DNA of 64,000 bases from JBFWNG01 sp050251195 (GTDB taxonomy: Bacteria > Bdellovibrionota_B > Oligoflexia > Oligoflexales > Oligoflexaceae). Location of the stretch: the NCBI GenBank assembly GCA_050251195.1, contig JBFWNG010000005.1, forward strand, positions 62,001 to 126,000, read 5' to 3'. The translations under genes were made by a program, and so were the position numbers. Shown piece after piece: positions 51,301 through 60,166 of the stretch. Every line of letters begins with the position of its first letter. Within the stretch, counting starts at the first letter, position 1. The notes beneath the pieces were generated by a model. It was not told where the DNA came from and ran no database searches. It saw nothing but the letters and a program-made list of their open reading frames with translations.

Positions 51301-53075
51301 ACGCCTACGGACCCTTCGGGCTGGGAACCATAGTTGACGTTAGTTGACCATGTTCCGTTCACGCACATTGCGGAACCGCTTGCTGCGCCTGTGATAATGA
51401 CCAAACGCCCCGAGTCCGAGCATGTTCCGGAAAGCGGATAAGCATTTTTGTTGACGTTGTTTATATAGGCGGAACTGTTCACGGTTATATTGGGAACAAC
51501 CGTGTCCTTGATGATATTTCGCATCACTTGTATCGCTTGAGCGCCTTGTGCACTGCTGTGGTCTATAGTAATGGCTAAAGGGCCGTCCGGAATATTAGTG
51601 AAACTCAACATTGTTGTCCACGCTCCCGCATTACAGGTCGTCACATAGGTGACAGGACCGCCGATTTGGACGGGACGCGTATCTTCCGAACAGTTGCCGC
51701 TGAGAGTTACGTTATATGCGTTTGTTAGGTTTATCGAAAACGGGTTCAGTGTGAGGGTCGGTAAGTACCCGTAGGAAAGTACCGGCGCCGACACTTGGGA
51801 ATAGGTTATAACCCCTAAAGGATCGATACATGATAGTCTTCCATAATAATACGTTGGCGAAGTATTATTGGTTGGCAGGCTGAGGCCGAGATTAGTTAGA
51901 ACTCCGGAGACCTGCGCGCCAGTCATATTGGCATTTTTGCTGAGATACGCGCGGCAACCGAAGGTAGCGTTAATTGAAAACTGCTCGTTTGCCGTAAGTG
52001 TCATGGTTTTGTTGGTCGTGGAATAATTCATGGTGAGGGTTATGGCGGGCACTTTTACCGCCGCTGACCAAGGTGATTCTCCCAGACGCCCGTTTTCGTC
52101 GCTGCAACGGACTTGTCCGACAACAGATATCGCTGAAAGATCAGAAATAACGAATTCACTGCTTAAGTTGGCTCCAGTGTCCGCTACGAGACCGTAGTAT
52201 ACATCTTTCGATTTACGCAATTCGACTTTGCAATCCTTAAGCGCGAATTTGGACGTTTGTTTTGCGGCAACAGATACTTTGCGCGACCCCGTAGTGTAAG
52301 TCAAAGTCGGCGCTGCAATTTCAATATTGGGGAGGGCTTCTGCCTTAACGATAACCTCTTGCTCCACGACCCCTGCGGTGCTTACCACCGTAACGTTAGA
52401 CGCGTTCCGGATAGGTTCTTCGACAGGTTTTTCGACTTTTTCTGCGATCTGGATGGCCATTATTATGACTTGATAGGCGCCAAAGAAGCGCGTGTCAAAC
52501 GCCACGACGCCGTTCTCAATGCGTAAGGAACTAAACGGCAAAATCCCGCCTACAAGTTTGCTGCCTTCGGTATCCCAGACGTGGTAGAGAATCGCCAGAT
52601 TTTCCAATGCAGATCCCTGCAGGCGCAAAGAAGCGGAAGGTACGGGAAGCTGAATCGTGAACGGCTGCATCGCGGCCGCCTTTGACTCCGTCGGACGGAT
52701 AATAACGCCGCTGCCGGCGACCTCGACCGAGTTGCCCGTAAGATCAAGCTCATTCAATACAGTATCTTCCAGGGACGCGGATTTTTCTATCGTGATTCCC
52801 GTAGAAACGCTCAGGGCGCCAGGAGGGAAGCTTACGGAAGTTCCCGCGAGATCCACATCGCTACCTGCTTCGATGGTTTGGGTAGCGGTCGATTCAAAAT
52901 CAATTTCCGCAGTAACGCGACCGTCTTCAATTTGAGTAGGTGCTACCGACTTCACCGCAGCTGTGCCGCTCACTTTACCCGCAGAATCGAAAATGCTGTT
53001 AAAACACGAGGACAGGAAGGGCAGGACCAAAGCTGCCGTTAATAACCGAACATTCGATAGGTTTATTTTTTTCAT
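48333..53075 (-). CDS. 1580-residue lipoprotein with Ig-like repeats and two DUF1554 domains
   Basis: A 1580-residue predicted lipoprotein (signal ending PFLSSC). After an N-terminal region with a ZU5-like or FIVAR-like beta segment, there are seven tandem Ig-like repeats of about 95 residues. Each has a (S/N)G(T/S)C(S/T)(E/D)(D/S)G start, a second Cys (C..G.W) and an ending like D.(A/S)GN...(T/L)(T/L)(K)(D/E)(T). Two DUF1554 domains follow (HRIFITSGTFNGNLGG and HRIFVTSAAVAGSQGG), each ending in a Cys pair (GLYCLERFG; PIYCISQ). DUF1554 is known from Leptospira surface proteins. The start at 53075 is chosen because it yields the lipoprotein signal; a longer frame to 53198 does not. An adhesin role is inferred. 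Confidence 0.83.
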   Translation of the reverse strand: MKKINLSNVRLLTAALVLPFLSSCFNSIFDSAGKVSGTAAVKSVAPTQIEDGRVTAEIDFESTATQTIEAGSDVDLAGTSVSFPPGALSVSTGITIEKSASLEDTVLNELDLTGNSVEVAGSGVIIRPTESKAAAMQPFTIQLPVPSASLRLQGSALENLAILYHVWDTEGSKLVGGILPFSSLRIENGVVAFDTRFFGAYQVIIMAIQIAEKVEKPVEEPIRNASNVTVVSTAGVVEQEVIVKAEALPNIEIAAPTLTYTTGSRKVSVAAKQTSKFALKDCKVELRKSKDVYYGLVADTGANLSSEFVISDLSAISVVGQVRCSDENGRLGESPWSAAVKVPAITLTMNYSTTNKTMTLTANEQFSINATFGCRAYLSKNANMTGAQVSGVLTNLGLSLPTNNTSPTYYYGRLSCIDPLGVITYSQVSAPVLSYGYLPTLTLNPFSINLTNAYNVTLSGNCSEDTRPVQIGGPVTYVTTCNAGAWTTMLSFTNIPDGPLAITIDHSSAQGAQAIQVMRNIIKDTVVPNITVNSSAYINNVNKNAYPLSGTCSDSGRLVIITGAASGSAMCVNGTWSTNVNYGSQPEGSVGVTVSHTDVAGNTSQGSTTLTKETIPPVLAITSSAIINSSTASGYILNGSCTDTGTVTIGGAVSTTAPCTASMWSTTVNYSSRPDGAIAVTASMADIAGNIGTASRSLTKDTAPPTVTVNAGPMINLMNAASFSVTGTCSENGATVNLGGPITDTTTCAAHAWGIVMNYTSVGEVTFSVTADTTDAAGNNATQASQTFTKDSAPPSVTIAGGPIISLANVSSYTITGTCSEEGRLITLSGAANGTSTCSAGLWSKMINASTMIQGANSVYADHTDLAGNLALQASNMFNKDTIPPTVSITSGSPINVTNVTNYPLSGTCSEDGQPVTIGGAINTSVPCSAGAWFIPMDYTSQGEGSVSVTADIFDTSGNPASQASVSLTKNTALPTVSFMGAAPINMSNQYSYMFSGACSEDGRMVLIDGPGPVDGSANCSGGSWTTNIDLSSLGDNPSITFFADHSNAVGNYAIQANTTLMKDIVPPMANIFGSPAGTNPVNSLSISIGGSEVYFYKYKIDDGSIDCTSPTDYSAERSTAIQIMDDISFLPGGPVKLCVIGRDNAGNYQNLGAASFAMWTRPYNHRIFITSGTFNGNLGGSASANSICQSQASNAALPGDWRALLSMPGRNARDIPILGEVRNMLGQLVATDQGDLWDGNIQNSIGYDQFGAGISKQALTGSTPSGTYAAGQTCGDYTNMSGNGQAGSSTMTNNGWISNGAPACSTTTFGLYCLERFGADSPQIKAASGPSMGDVSITVTTPNDLSYFARFEVRRDYSTYPPPDCFSGSVVYSQPSVSPNSDYPFTDSGGVGEWRSYRVCVYNGANELKSDTAVFRGARSKGGTQDYHRIFVTSAAVAGSQGGLAGMDIVCQNVAGAVSLPGSWMAIASTASMDARNRMSIYLPVLNMRDETVAVDSTDLWDGSLASPVKYDESGNMKSGPVWTGTDGMGMRMANTCSDWSSGAGNGAMGQIGTLDHTWLGDAPSGSCSTSYPIYCISQ

Positions 53076-53229
53076 GCACCCGTCATTCGTCATTATTTGG
53101 ATGCTATCGGGACGGGAGAAGAAAACGTTAAACCGGTTGAGAAAAATATTGAAAAATGATGAAAAAACAGTCGGTTGTGAAAGATCGGTTCGCGACAACT
53201 TGGGCCGATCAAAATGGCAAACGGCTCGA

Positions 53230-53263
53230 AAATAAAATAAGGCCAGAGTTCTCCCTCCGGCCT
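53230..53263 (-). terminator. Rho-independent terminator (minus strand)
   Basis: On the minus strand AGGCCGGAG pairs with CTCTGGCCT (one mismatch) around a six-base loop, then TATTTTATTTT. It ends transcription of the 53307 gene before the large lipoprotein gene. Confidence 0.75.
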
Positions 53264-53306
53264 CGTGGAATCCTCGTATGTCCCGCGCTATGCGCCTACG
53301 GGCATC

Positions 53307-53756
53307 TCAATTAGCGTTGATCGGCAAAATCCGACAGGTAAGGCTGCTTTCACCTGCATTACCGCCGACGTCGTACTTAAGAACAGCGTCAAATTTTTCT
53401 CCGGTAGGCGTTGTTTCCCGTGTGCCCTCGATTTCGCTCAGTTGCTTAACAGAAGTTGGACCTTCAAAGGCTCCGCAACCGTCAGGGGTTTTCCACAATC
53501 GGATGGGCATGTCGGATTGATCTGCCGTGCGGTTGGCGCCCATCACGCACGTTTGCGATACGACAGGATCAACGTCGTAGATTTCGATATAACTTGGCCT
53601 GAACAAACCTGGTTCTTGATGCTGCTTATAAAATATCGACACGGATCTGGTTGGACCTTCCGGCGCCGAAAAACAGCGAACGCCGAGGTAGGATTGTTCT
53701 GCTGCACTTGCATTTATAGAACCAATCAGGGCCGCCAGGGCCAGAAATTTACGCAT
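53307..53756 (-). CDS. Small secreted hypothetical protein
   Basis: A 149-residue protein with a signal peptide (MRKFLALAALIGSINASA). Four Cys in the mature part, one near each end, suggest disulfides. The central part (VDPVVSQTCVMGANRTADQSDMPIRLWKTPDGCGAF) has no recognised family. AGGAGA precedes the ATG at 53756; the frame extends to 54029 but has no other start with a site. Confidence 0.68.
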   Translation of the reverse strand: MRKFLALAALIGSINASAAEQSYLGVRCFSAPEGPTRSVSIFYKQHQEPGLFRPSYIEIYDVDPVVSQTCVMGANRTADQSDMPIRLWKTPDGCGAFEGPTSVKQLSEIEGTRETTPTGEKFDAVLKYDVGGNAGESSLTCRILPINAN

Positions 53757-53957
53757 GCTTCTCTCCTTTTGCTGAAAAAATAGATCGATACGATAAATCG
53801 GTCTATTCTGCGTGTTCGGCTCGGCGCTGTAAATTTCTTTTTTCGAAAGGTAGTTGACGAGCTGGCATTGCTCGGTCAGAGCCAGACAGTTCCGAGTATC
53901 TCTTGAGCAAAGAGCCTTCTTCCTATATAGAAAAGCGGCCCCATTTTTGGAGAATTT

Positions 53958-54332
53958 ATGTTCGTCAAAGGCATCCAACACATCCTTATCCAGGCTAAAG
54001 ACTTCGAGAAGTCGCTGACGTTTTATCAAGCGTTGTTAGGGAAACCTGAACTTGTGGCTCGGAAAAAAGACGAATCGCATGCTGTTTTTCAGCAAGGCTC
54101 GTTTAAGCTCATTCTCCATTCAACGTTTGATAATTTTCTGGACCAGATCAAGCCCCGAGGGGCTGGTATCGAGATGCAGCTTCAGGTGTCTGACGTCGAC
54201 GGGTTCTATAAACATTGCGTTGGGCAGGGTCTAACCGGGGAGCACCAGCCTGAAAACCGCGGCACCGTACGTTTGTTCCATGTTCACGATCCCGACGGTT
54301 ATGAGTGGGAATTCGCGCAAAACATCGAATAA
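53958..54332 (+). CDS. VOC-superfamily (glyoxalase-like) protein
   Basis: A 124-residue protein of the vicinal oxygen chelate fold: two beta-alpha-beta-beta-beta modules. The first is IQHILIQAKDFEKSLTFYQALLGKP, the second MQLQVSDVDGFYKHCVGQGL ending HVHDPDGYEWEFAQ, which carries the typical metal-site Glu. Substrate unknown. It could be a small-molecule-binding or resistance protein. It lies in the gap between two large surface protein genes. Confidence 0.85.
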   Translation: MFVKGIQHILIQAKDFEKSLTFYQALLGKPELVARKKDESHAVFQQGSFKLILHSTFDNFLDQIKPRGAGIEMQLQVSDVDGFYKHCVGQGLTGEHQPENRGTVRLFHVHDPDGYEWEFAQNIE

Positions 54333-54506
54333 AACGGGTTCTCGCATAAGGTATCTATAGACCTCTGACGCTTTCGCCCGCCCAGGGTCTAAAAAGCGAT
54401 ATTTCCCCTGCCAACAAGGGTTTGGCCATTTTTATGCGTCGGGCGACTGCCTTTAAGTTATTAAAATTACAGCTATAACAACGCAATCCTCATAAATCAT
54501 TAAGGT

Positions 54507-57500
54507 TTGATCAAAACTACCGATCTGATTGAAGAGTACCCTTTAGGACTATTTATGACCTATTCGTCATTGGCAATGCTATTGATCTCCTTCGTGGCCT
54601 TTTTGCAGGGCTGTGATGGCGGTCTTCAAGTCGATACCAAGGGCGTGCAGGGGGTTGCCGGTGCTCCTGAGGACGAGAGTGACTTTTACGTCACAAAAGT
54701 TTTTCCCAATAATGCCAAGCCCGATGACGTTATCTTAATCCTTGGAAACGGATTTACGAAAGATCTAGCTCTAACTTTGGACGGTAAAAGTGTTCCAGTA
54801 ACCATCGTTGACGGCGGTATTGGTCGTTTCTCGTTGCCTAACCTCGACAAACGAGGGTTAGTGCAAGGTGAAGTGGCTCTGCTTGACGAGTCCAGAGGTT
54901 TTGAACTCTTTGTGCACGATAACGAATTGGATCTACCTTCTTATTCCGGCAAGGCTGAAGAATTCTGCAAGGGGTCCAAATTTATTAACTCCGATGGAGA
55001 TATTGTTGAAGGAACGCGGACTTGTGTGGACGCTGAACCTTGCGAGAAAGACGGCCAATTTAATTGTATAGCTTCAGAAGATTTCCGCGCGGCGGAAATG
55101 TCAAAGGTTGTTCCCCAAGTTATTGCTTCCGGAGTCACTATCGCTGGAGTAGCGGGCGTTGCTGTAAATGCTTCGCTCATGTGTAGCGCGGACGGTCAAG
55201 TGGGGTGCGTCACGACGGCACAATTTGCGGCCGCCGACATGGCGAACGCGATTGGAACCAATATAAAGAACGGCGTCTCGATTGCCGGCATTGCTGGTTC
55301 GTTGGTAGAAGAGTCGCACTCCGCTTGTGCGGCCGACGGCTCCGTGGGTTGCGTGACCGTGGCGGCATACAAATCCGCTGATATGAGTATTGCCATTGCT
55401 AGCAATATAAAATTGGGCGCCACGATTGCTGGCGTTGCTGGTTCAGTGAGTGAAGAATCGCATAGCAATTGTACTTTAGACGGCGCAACGGGTTGCATCA
55501 CAACCGCAGCATACAAAGCGGCTGATATGGCGGCAGTCCTTGCAAACAACATTAGTTTGGGAACCACAATCGCCGGTGTTGCGGGTTCTGTTGTGGCGGA
55601 GTCACACAGCAACTGCTCGGCTGACGGTTCGGTGGGATGTATTACGACGGGAGGCTACAAATCTGCGGACATGACCGCCGCTGTAGCGACCAATATCAAG
55701 GCAGGAACGACGATAGCCGGTGTCGCAGGTTCGGCAACAGCGGAATCGCATAGCGACTGTACCGCCGACGGCTCCGTGGGTTGTATTACTGTCGCCGGAT
55801 TCAAATCAGCGGATATGAGCGTTGCTGTCGCAGGAAATATCAAAACGGGCATTACAATTGCTGGTGTTGGGGGTTCTGTAACAGCTGAGTCGCATAGCGA
55901 TTGTACTGCCGACGGCATTGTCGGTTGCGTAACTGTGGCAGGATTTAAGTCAGCGGACATGAGCGCCGCTGTTCTTGGGAATATCAAAGCGGGTGTCACT
56001 ATTGCTGGTGTAGCAGGTGCTGTAATGGCAGAATCGCACAGCGATTGTTCGGCAGACGGCGTGACAGGTTGCGTGACGACCGCGGGTTATATGTCTGCAG
56101 ATATGGCGGTTGCGGTTGCGAGTAATATCAAAACTGGTGTAACCATTGCCGGTGTCGCAGGTTCCGTCACGGCAGAGTCCCATCTCGCTTGTGCCGCCGA
56201 CGGTGACGTGGGTTGTATCACGACCGCAAGTTATAAATCAGCAGATATGGCGGTCGCTGTTGCCACGAACATCAAGTCTGGCGTTACCATCGCCGGTGTT
56301 GCAGGTTCCGTCACGGGAGAATCTCATAGTGCGTGTGCTGCAGACGGCGACGTAGGGTGTATTACGACGGCAAGTTACAGGTCGGCGGACATGGCGGTTG
56401 CTGTTGGTGCAAACATCAAGTCTGGTATCACTATCGCCGGCGTTCCAGGATCTTTGGCAGGGGAATCGCACATCAACTGTTCGGCGGACGGAGTGACAGG
56501 TTGTATAACAACAGCCAGTTATAAGTCGGCGGATATGAGTGCCGCTGTCGCAACCAACATAAAATCTGGGGTGACGATTGCGGGTGTGGCGGGTTCTGTA
56601 ACAGCGGAATCGCATAGTAACTGTTCCGCAGACGGCGTGACAGGTTGTGTGACGACATCTAGCTTCAAGTCAGCGGACATGAGTGCTGCTGTTGCAAGCA
56701 ATATCAAGTCGGGATCCACCATCGCCGGTATTGCGGGTTCGATAACGGGCGAATCTCATAACGCATGTTCGTCCGATGCGGAAGTAGGTTGTATCACTGT
56801 CGGAGCTTTCAAAGCAGCAGATATGAGTGCTGCTGTTGCCGGCAATATTAAATCAGGTGTAACGATCGCCGGTGTTGCAGGTTCCGTCACGGGAGAATCC
56901 CATAGTGCTTGTGCTGCAGACGGCGACGTAGGCTGTATTACGACGGCAAGTTATAGGTCAGCGGACATGGCGGTTGCTGTTGGTGCAAACATCAAGTCTG
57001 GTATCACTATCGCCGGCATTCCAGGTGCTTTGGCAGGGGAATCCCACATCAACTGTTCGGCAGACGGCGTAACGGGTTGTATAACCACGGCTAGTTATAA
57101 GTCGGCAGATATGAGTGCCGCGGTTGGGACTAACATAAAATCTGGGGTGACGATCGCAGGTGTGGCAGGTTCTGTAACAGAGGAATCGCATAGTAACTGT
57201 TCCGCGGACGGCGTGACCGGGTGTATTACCACCGCTAGCTATAAATCAGCGGACATGAGTGTTGCCATTGCAACGAACATCAAATCCGGCGCAACAATCG
57301 CAGGTGTTGCAGGTTCTGTAACTGCAGAATCGCATAGCTCCTGCGCGGCTGACGGCGATGTTGGTTGCATCACGACGGCTAGCTATAAATCTGCAGATAT
57401 GGCGGTTGCTGTTGCGACGAATATCAAGTCTGGTGTGACGATTGCCGGTATTGCAGGTTCTGTTACGGCGGAATCGCATAGCAACTGTTCGGCGGACGGC

Positions 57501-60146
57501 GTGACCGGTTGTGTTACGACCGCCAGCTATAAATCAGCGGATATGAGTGCTGCTGTTGCCGGAAATATTAAGTCCGGAATTACGATCGCTGGTACGGCGG
57601 GTTCAATAGGCAACTGCTCTGCAGACGGCGTGACGGGTTGTATAACCACCGCTAGTTACAAGTCAGCGGACATGAGTGCTGCTGTTGCAGGTAATATTAG
57701 ATCCGGCGTAACCATCGCCGGTACTGCAGGTTCTATTGGCAACTGCTCTGCAGACGGAGTCACAGGTTGCATAACCACCGCAAGCTATAAGTCGGCGGAC
57801 ATGGGTATTGCGATCGCAGGCAATATTAAATCCGGTGCAACGATCGCCGGGGTTGCAGGTTCGGTAACCCAGGAGTCTCACACCAACTGTTCTGCAGACG
57901 GCATAACCGGCTGTATAACCACAGCCAGCTACAAGTCAGCGGACATGAGCGTTGCTATCTCAGGTAATATTAAGTCGGGCGCGACCATCGCTGGCATTGC
58001 GGGTTCGGTGACCCAAGAATCGCACAGCAACTGTTCTGCAGACGGCGTGACGGGATGTATCACGACCGCAAGTTATAAATCGGCAGATATGAGTGTCGCC
58101 ATTGCAACCAACATCAAATCGGGAGTTACGATCGCAGGTGTTGCAGGTTCTGTAACTGCAGAGTCTCATAGCTCATGTGCTGCCGACGGCGACGTGGGCT
58201 GTGTCACTACAGCAAGTTATAAATCTGCAGATATGGCTGTTGCGGTTGCGACTAATATCAAATCTGGTGCGACTATTGCCGGCATTGCAGGGTCGGTAAC
58301 GCAAGAATCGCACAGCAATTGTTCCGCAGACGGCATAACAGGTTGTATAACCACGGCAAGTTACAAGTCGGCCGACATGAGTGCTGCTGTTGCAGGCAAT
58401 ATTAAATCCGGCGTAACCATTGCGGGTACAGCAGGTTCAATAGGTAACTGTTCATCAGACGGTGTGACAGGTTGTATAACGACAAGCAGCTACAAGTCTG
58501 CGAACATGACCGTCGCTATTGCAACGAATATCAAATCCGGCGTAACGATTGCCGGTGTTGCAGGTTCTGTAACTGCAGAATCGCATAGCAATTGTTCAGC
58601 AGACGGGATAACAGGTTGCGTAACAACGGCTAGCTACAAATCAGCCGATATGGCGGCAGCTGTTGCAACAAATATTAAAACCGGTGTGACCATCGCCGGT
58701 GTCGCTGGTTCTGTCACCCAGGAATCACATAGCAACTGTGCGGCAGACGGCATAACAGGTTGTATAACTACGGCGAGTTACAAGTCGGCGGACATGAGTG
58801 CTGCTGTTGCAGGCAATATTAAATCCGGCATAACCATTGCGGGTACAGCAGGTTCAATTGGTAACTGTTCTTCGGACGGTGTGACAGGTTGTATAACGAC
58901 AAGCGGCTACAAGTCTGCGAACATGACCGTCGCCATTGCAACGAATATCAAATCCGGCGTAACGATTGCAGGCGTTGCTGGTTCTGTAAACGCAGAATCG
59001 CATAGCAATTGTTCAGCAGACGGCATAACAGGTTGCGTAACAACGGCTAGCTACAAATCAGCGGATATGACGGCAGCTGTTGCGACCAACATTAAATCCG
59101 GCGTGACCATCGCGGGCGTCGCGGGTTCTGTAACCCAAGAATCGCACGGCAACTGTTCGAGCGACGGCCAGACGGCTTGCGTCGCCACGGCAAGTTATAA
59201 AGCGGCCGACATGACTTACGCCATTGGCGGCAATATCAAGTCGGGCGTCACTTTAGCAGGAGTTTCCGGTTCGGCCGTCGTTATTACCGGCGCTTCTGGT
59301 ACGGCCGACTTGACGACTGCCACTTTCAACACCCAGGTAAAATCTGCTACCGCGTTTGAGTATTGGGACTCAACGGGCGTAAAACACAGTCACGGCGGTG
59401 ACGCTGATATCGTGGCGGGAAATATCAAGGGATCTATTGACATCTTCGGTACCACGGGTAGCTTTGGCTCCAACTGTACCGGGGACGGTCAAACGGGGTG
59501 TATTACGACAAGCACATACAAGTCGGCTGACACAGGCTCCATTACAACATGGGATATCCGGAAGAACAAGACGGTTGCGGGTGTGGCCGGAAGCATCACG
59601 TTCTACAAAAACATGAGAGGTTCCTACGACAACACGACGTCCCCGGCGGGTTCCGGTACCGACGTTTACGATACGGTTGACGACCATAACAACGGCGGAT
59701 CCTTTCCGACGACAGCTCCTGGCGGTTGGGATCAAGCAACAGGCGCAAACTGGATTATGAATCCGAGCAACGACACCAACTCTAATGGTGTTTGCGACGG
59801 TTCTGAAGCCTGTATTTTCTTAGATCGAATTACAGGCCTAATGTGGGTGCAAGATGACGACAATACTTATACCTGGTCGGGCGGACAGACACATTGCAAC
59901 GGATTGAACTATGGCGGCTTTAACGACTGGCGTATGGCTACCCAAAAAGAGATGTGGCAAGCGATGGTAAACGGTATTTGGTCTCAAAAGGCGGCCAACA
60001 AGATGAACGTCCAGACGGGATGGTACTGGTCATCGACGACCTTGTCGACCTCAACTAGCGAATCAAGCGGATTAAGGCTCCATACCGGTGACGGGTCCGT
60101 GGACCCTAAGTCCACCGATCACAATATATTGTGTTTGCGGCCATAG
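54507..60146 (+). CDS. 1879-residue lipoprotein with about 30 tandem 48-residue repeats and a DUF1566-type C-terminus
   Basis: A giant predicted lipoprotein (lipobox LQGC, Cys36 with the TTG start at 54507; an ATG at 54555 gives a shorter signal). Residues 60-130 form an IPT/TIG-like domain (YVTKVFPNNAKPDDVILILGNGF). From about residue 176 to 1593 there are 28 clear tandem units plus two degenerate ones, each 48 residues (five short ones of 43-46). Each unit has a CxxDGxxGC pair, then (Y/F)KSADM..A...NIK(S/T/A)G.TIAG(V/I)AGS and a linker ending ESH. A last diverged unit follows near 1650. Residues 1750-1879 are a DUF1566/Lcl-like domain (MWVQDDDNTYTW, NGLNYGGFNDWRMATQKEM, GWYWSSTT). The repeats look made to present a long extracellular array. 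An adhesin or fibre is inferred. Confidence 0.85.
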   Translation: MIKTTDLIEEYPLGLFMTYSSLAMLLISFVAFLQGCDGGLQVDTKGVQGVAGAPEDESDFYVTKVFPNNAKPDDVILILGNGFTKDLALTLDGKSVPVTIVDGGIGRFSLPNLDKRGLVQGEVALLDESRGFELFVHDNELDLPSYSGKAEEFCKGSKFINSDGDIVEGTRTCVDAEPCEKDGQFNCIASEDFRAAEMSKVVPQVIASGVTIAGVAGVAVNASLMCSADGQVGCVTTAQFAAADMANAIGTNIKNGVSIAGIAGSLVEESHSACAADGSVGCVTVAAYKSADMSIAIASNIKLGATIAGVAGSVSEESHSNCTLDGATGCITTAAYKAADMAAVLANNISLGTTIAGVAGSVVAESHSNCSADGSVGCITTGGYKSADMTAAVATNIKAGTTIAGVAGSATAESHSDCTADGSVGCITVAGFKSADMSVAVAGNIKTGITIAGVGGSVTAESHSDCTADGIVGCVTVAGFKSADMSAAVLGNIKAGVTIAGVAGAVMAESHSDCSADGVTGCVTTAGYMSADMAVAVASNIKTGVTIAGVAGSVTAESHLACAADGDVGCITTASYKSADMAVAVATNIKSGVTIAGVAGSVTGESHSACAADGDVGCITTASYRSADMAVAVGANIKSGITIAGVPGSLAGESHINCSADGVTGCITTASYKSADMSAAVATNIKSGVTIAGVAGSVTAESHSNCSADGVTGCVTTSSFKSADMSAAVASNIKSGSTIAGIAGSITGESHNACSSDAEVGCITVGAFKAADMSAAVAGNIKSGVTIAGVAGSVTGESHSACAADGDVGCITTASYRSADMAVAVGANIKSGITIAGIPGALAGESHINCSADGVTGCITTASYKSADMSAAVGTNIKSGVTIAGVAGSVTEESHSNCSADGVTGCITTASYKSADMSVAIATNIKSGATIAGVAGSVTAESHSSCAADGDVGCITTASYKSADMAVAVATNIKSGVTIAGIAGSVTAESHSNCSADGVTGCVTTASYKSADMSAAVAGNIKSGITIAGTAGSIGNCSADGVTGCITTASYKSADMSAAVAGNIRSGVTIAGTAGSIGNCSADGVTGCITTASYKSADMGIAIAGNIKSGATIAGVAGSVTQESHTNCSADGITGCITTASYKSADMSVAISGNIKSGATIAGIAGSVTQESHSNCSADGVTGCITTASYKSADMSVAIATNIKSGVTIAGVAGSVTAESHSSCAADGDVGCVTTASYKSADMAVAVATNIKSGATIAGIAGSVTQESHSNCSADGITGCITTASYKSADMSAAVAGNIKSGVTIAGTAGSIGNCSSDGVTGCITTSSYKSANMTVAIATNIKSGVTIAGVAGSVTAESHSNCSADGITGCVTTASYKSADMAAAVATNIKTGVTIAGVAGSVTQESHSNCAADGITGCITTASYKSADMSAAVAGNIKSGITIAGTAGSIGNCSSDGVTGCITTSGYKSANMTVAIATNIKSGVTIAGVAGSVNAESHSNCSADGITGCVTTASYKSADMTAAVATNIKSGVTIAGVAGSVTQESHGNCSSDGQTACVATASYKAADMTYAIGGNIKSGVTLAGVSGSAVVITGASGTADLTTATFNTQVKSATAFEYWDSTGVKHSHGGDADIVAGNIKGSIDIFGTTGSFGSNCTGDGQTGCITTSTYKSADTGSITTWDIRKNKTVAGVAGSITFYKNMRGSYDNTTSPAGSGTDVYDTVDDHNNGGSFPTTAPGGWDQATGANWIMNPSNDTNSNGVCDGSEACIFLDRITGLMWVQDDDNTYTWSGGQTHCNGLNYGGFNDWRMATQKEMWQAMVNGIWSQKAANKMNVQTGWYWSSTTLSTSTSESSGLRLHTGDGSVDPKSTDHNILCLRP
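55032..59285 (+). repeat. Tandem array of about 30 units of 144 bp (some 129-138 bp)
   Basis: DNA tandem repeat underlying the lipoprotein. Regular 144-bp units begin at 55314 (unit 1). Five units lack 6 to 15 bp at a start or end (units beginning at about 57474, 57609, 57738, 58443, 58860). Higher-order duplication is visible: the two-unit block at 56322 recurs at 56898 (576 bp apart), and the three-unit block at 58308 recurs at 58725 (417 bp apart). High identity makes slippage and recombination likely. Confidence 0.88.
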
Positions 60147-60147
60147 A

Positions 60148-60166
60148 CGGCTGAATTATTCAGCCG
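60148..60166. terminator. Hairpin overlapping the ends of two convergent genes
   Basis: CGGCTGA/TCAGCCG with an ATTAT loop starts one base after the repeat-lipoprotein stop and includes the stop codon of the converging esterase gene. There is no long T run. Confidence 0.5.

Noticed and set aside
55032..59285. CRISPR-like array of regular repeats
   Set aside because: The units are 144 bp, in frame, and code for one continuous protein; there are no unique spacers and no cas genes.
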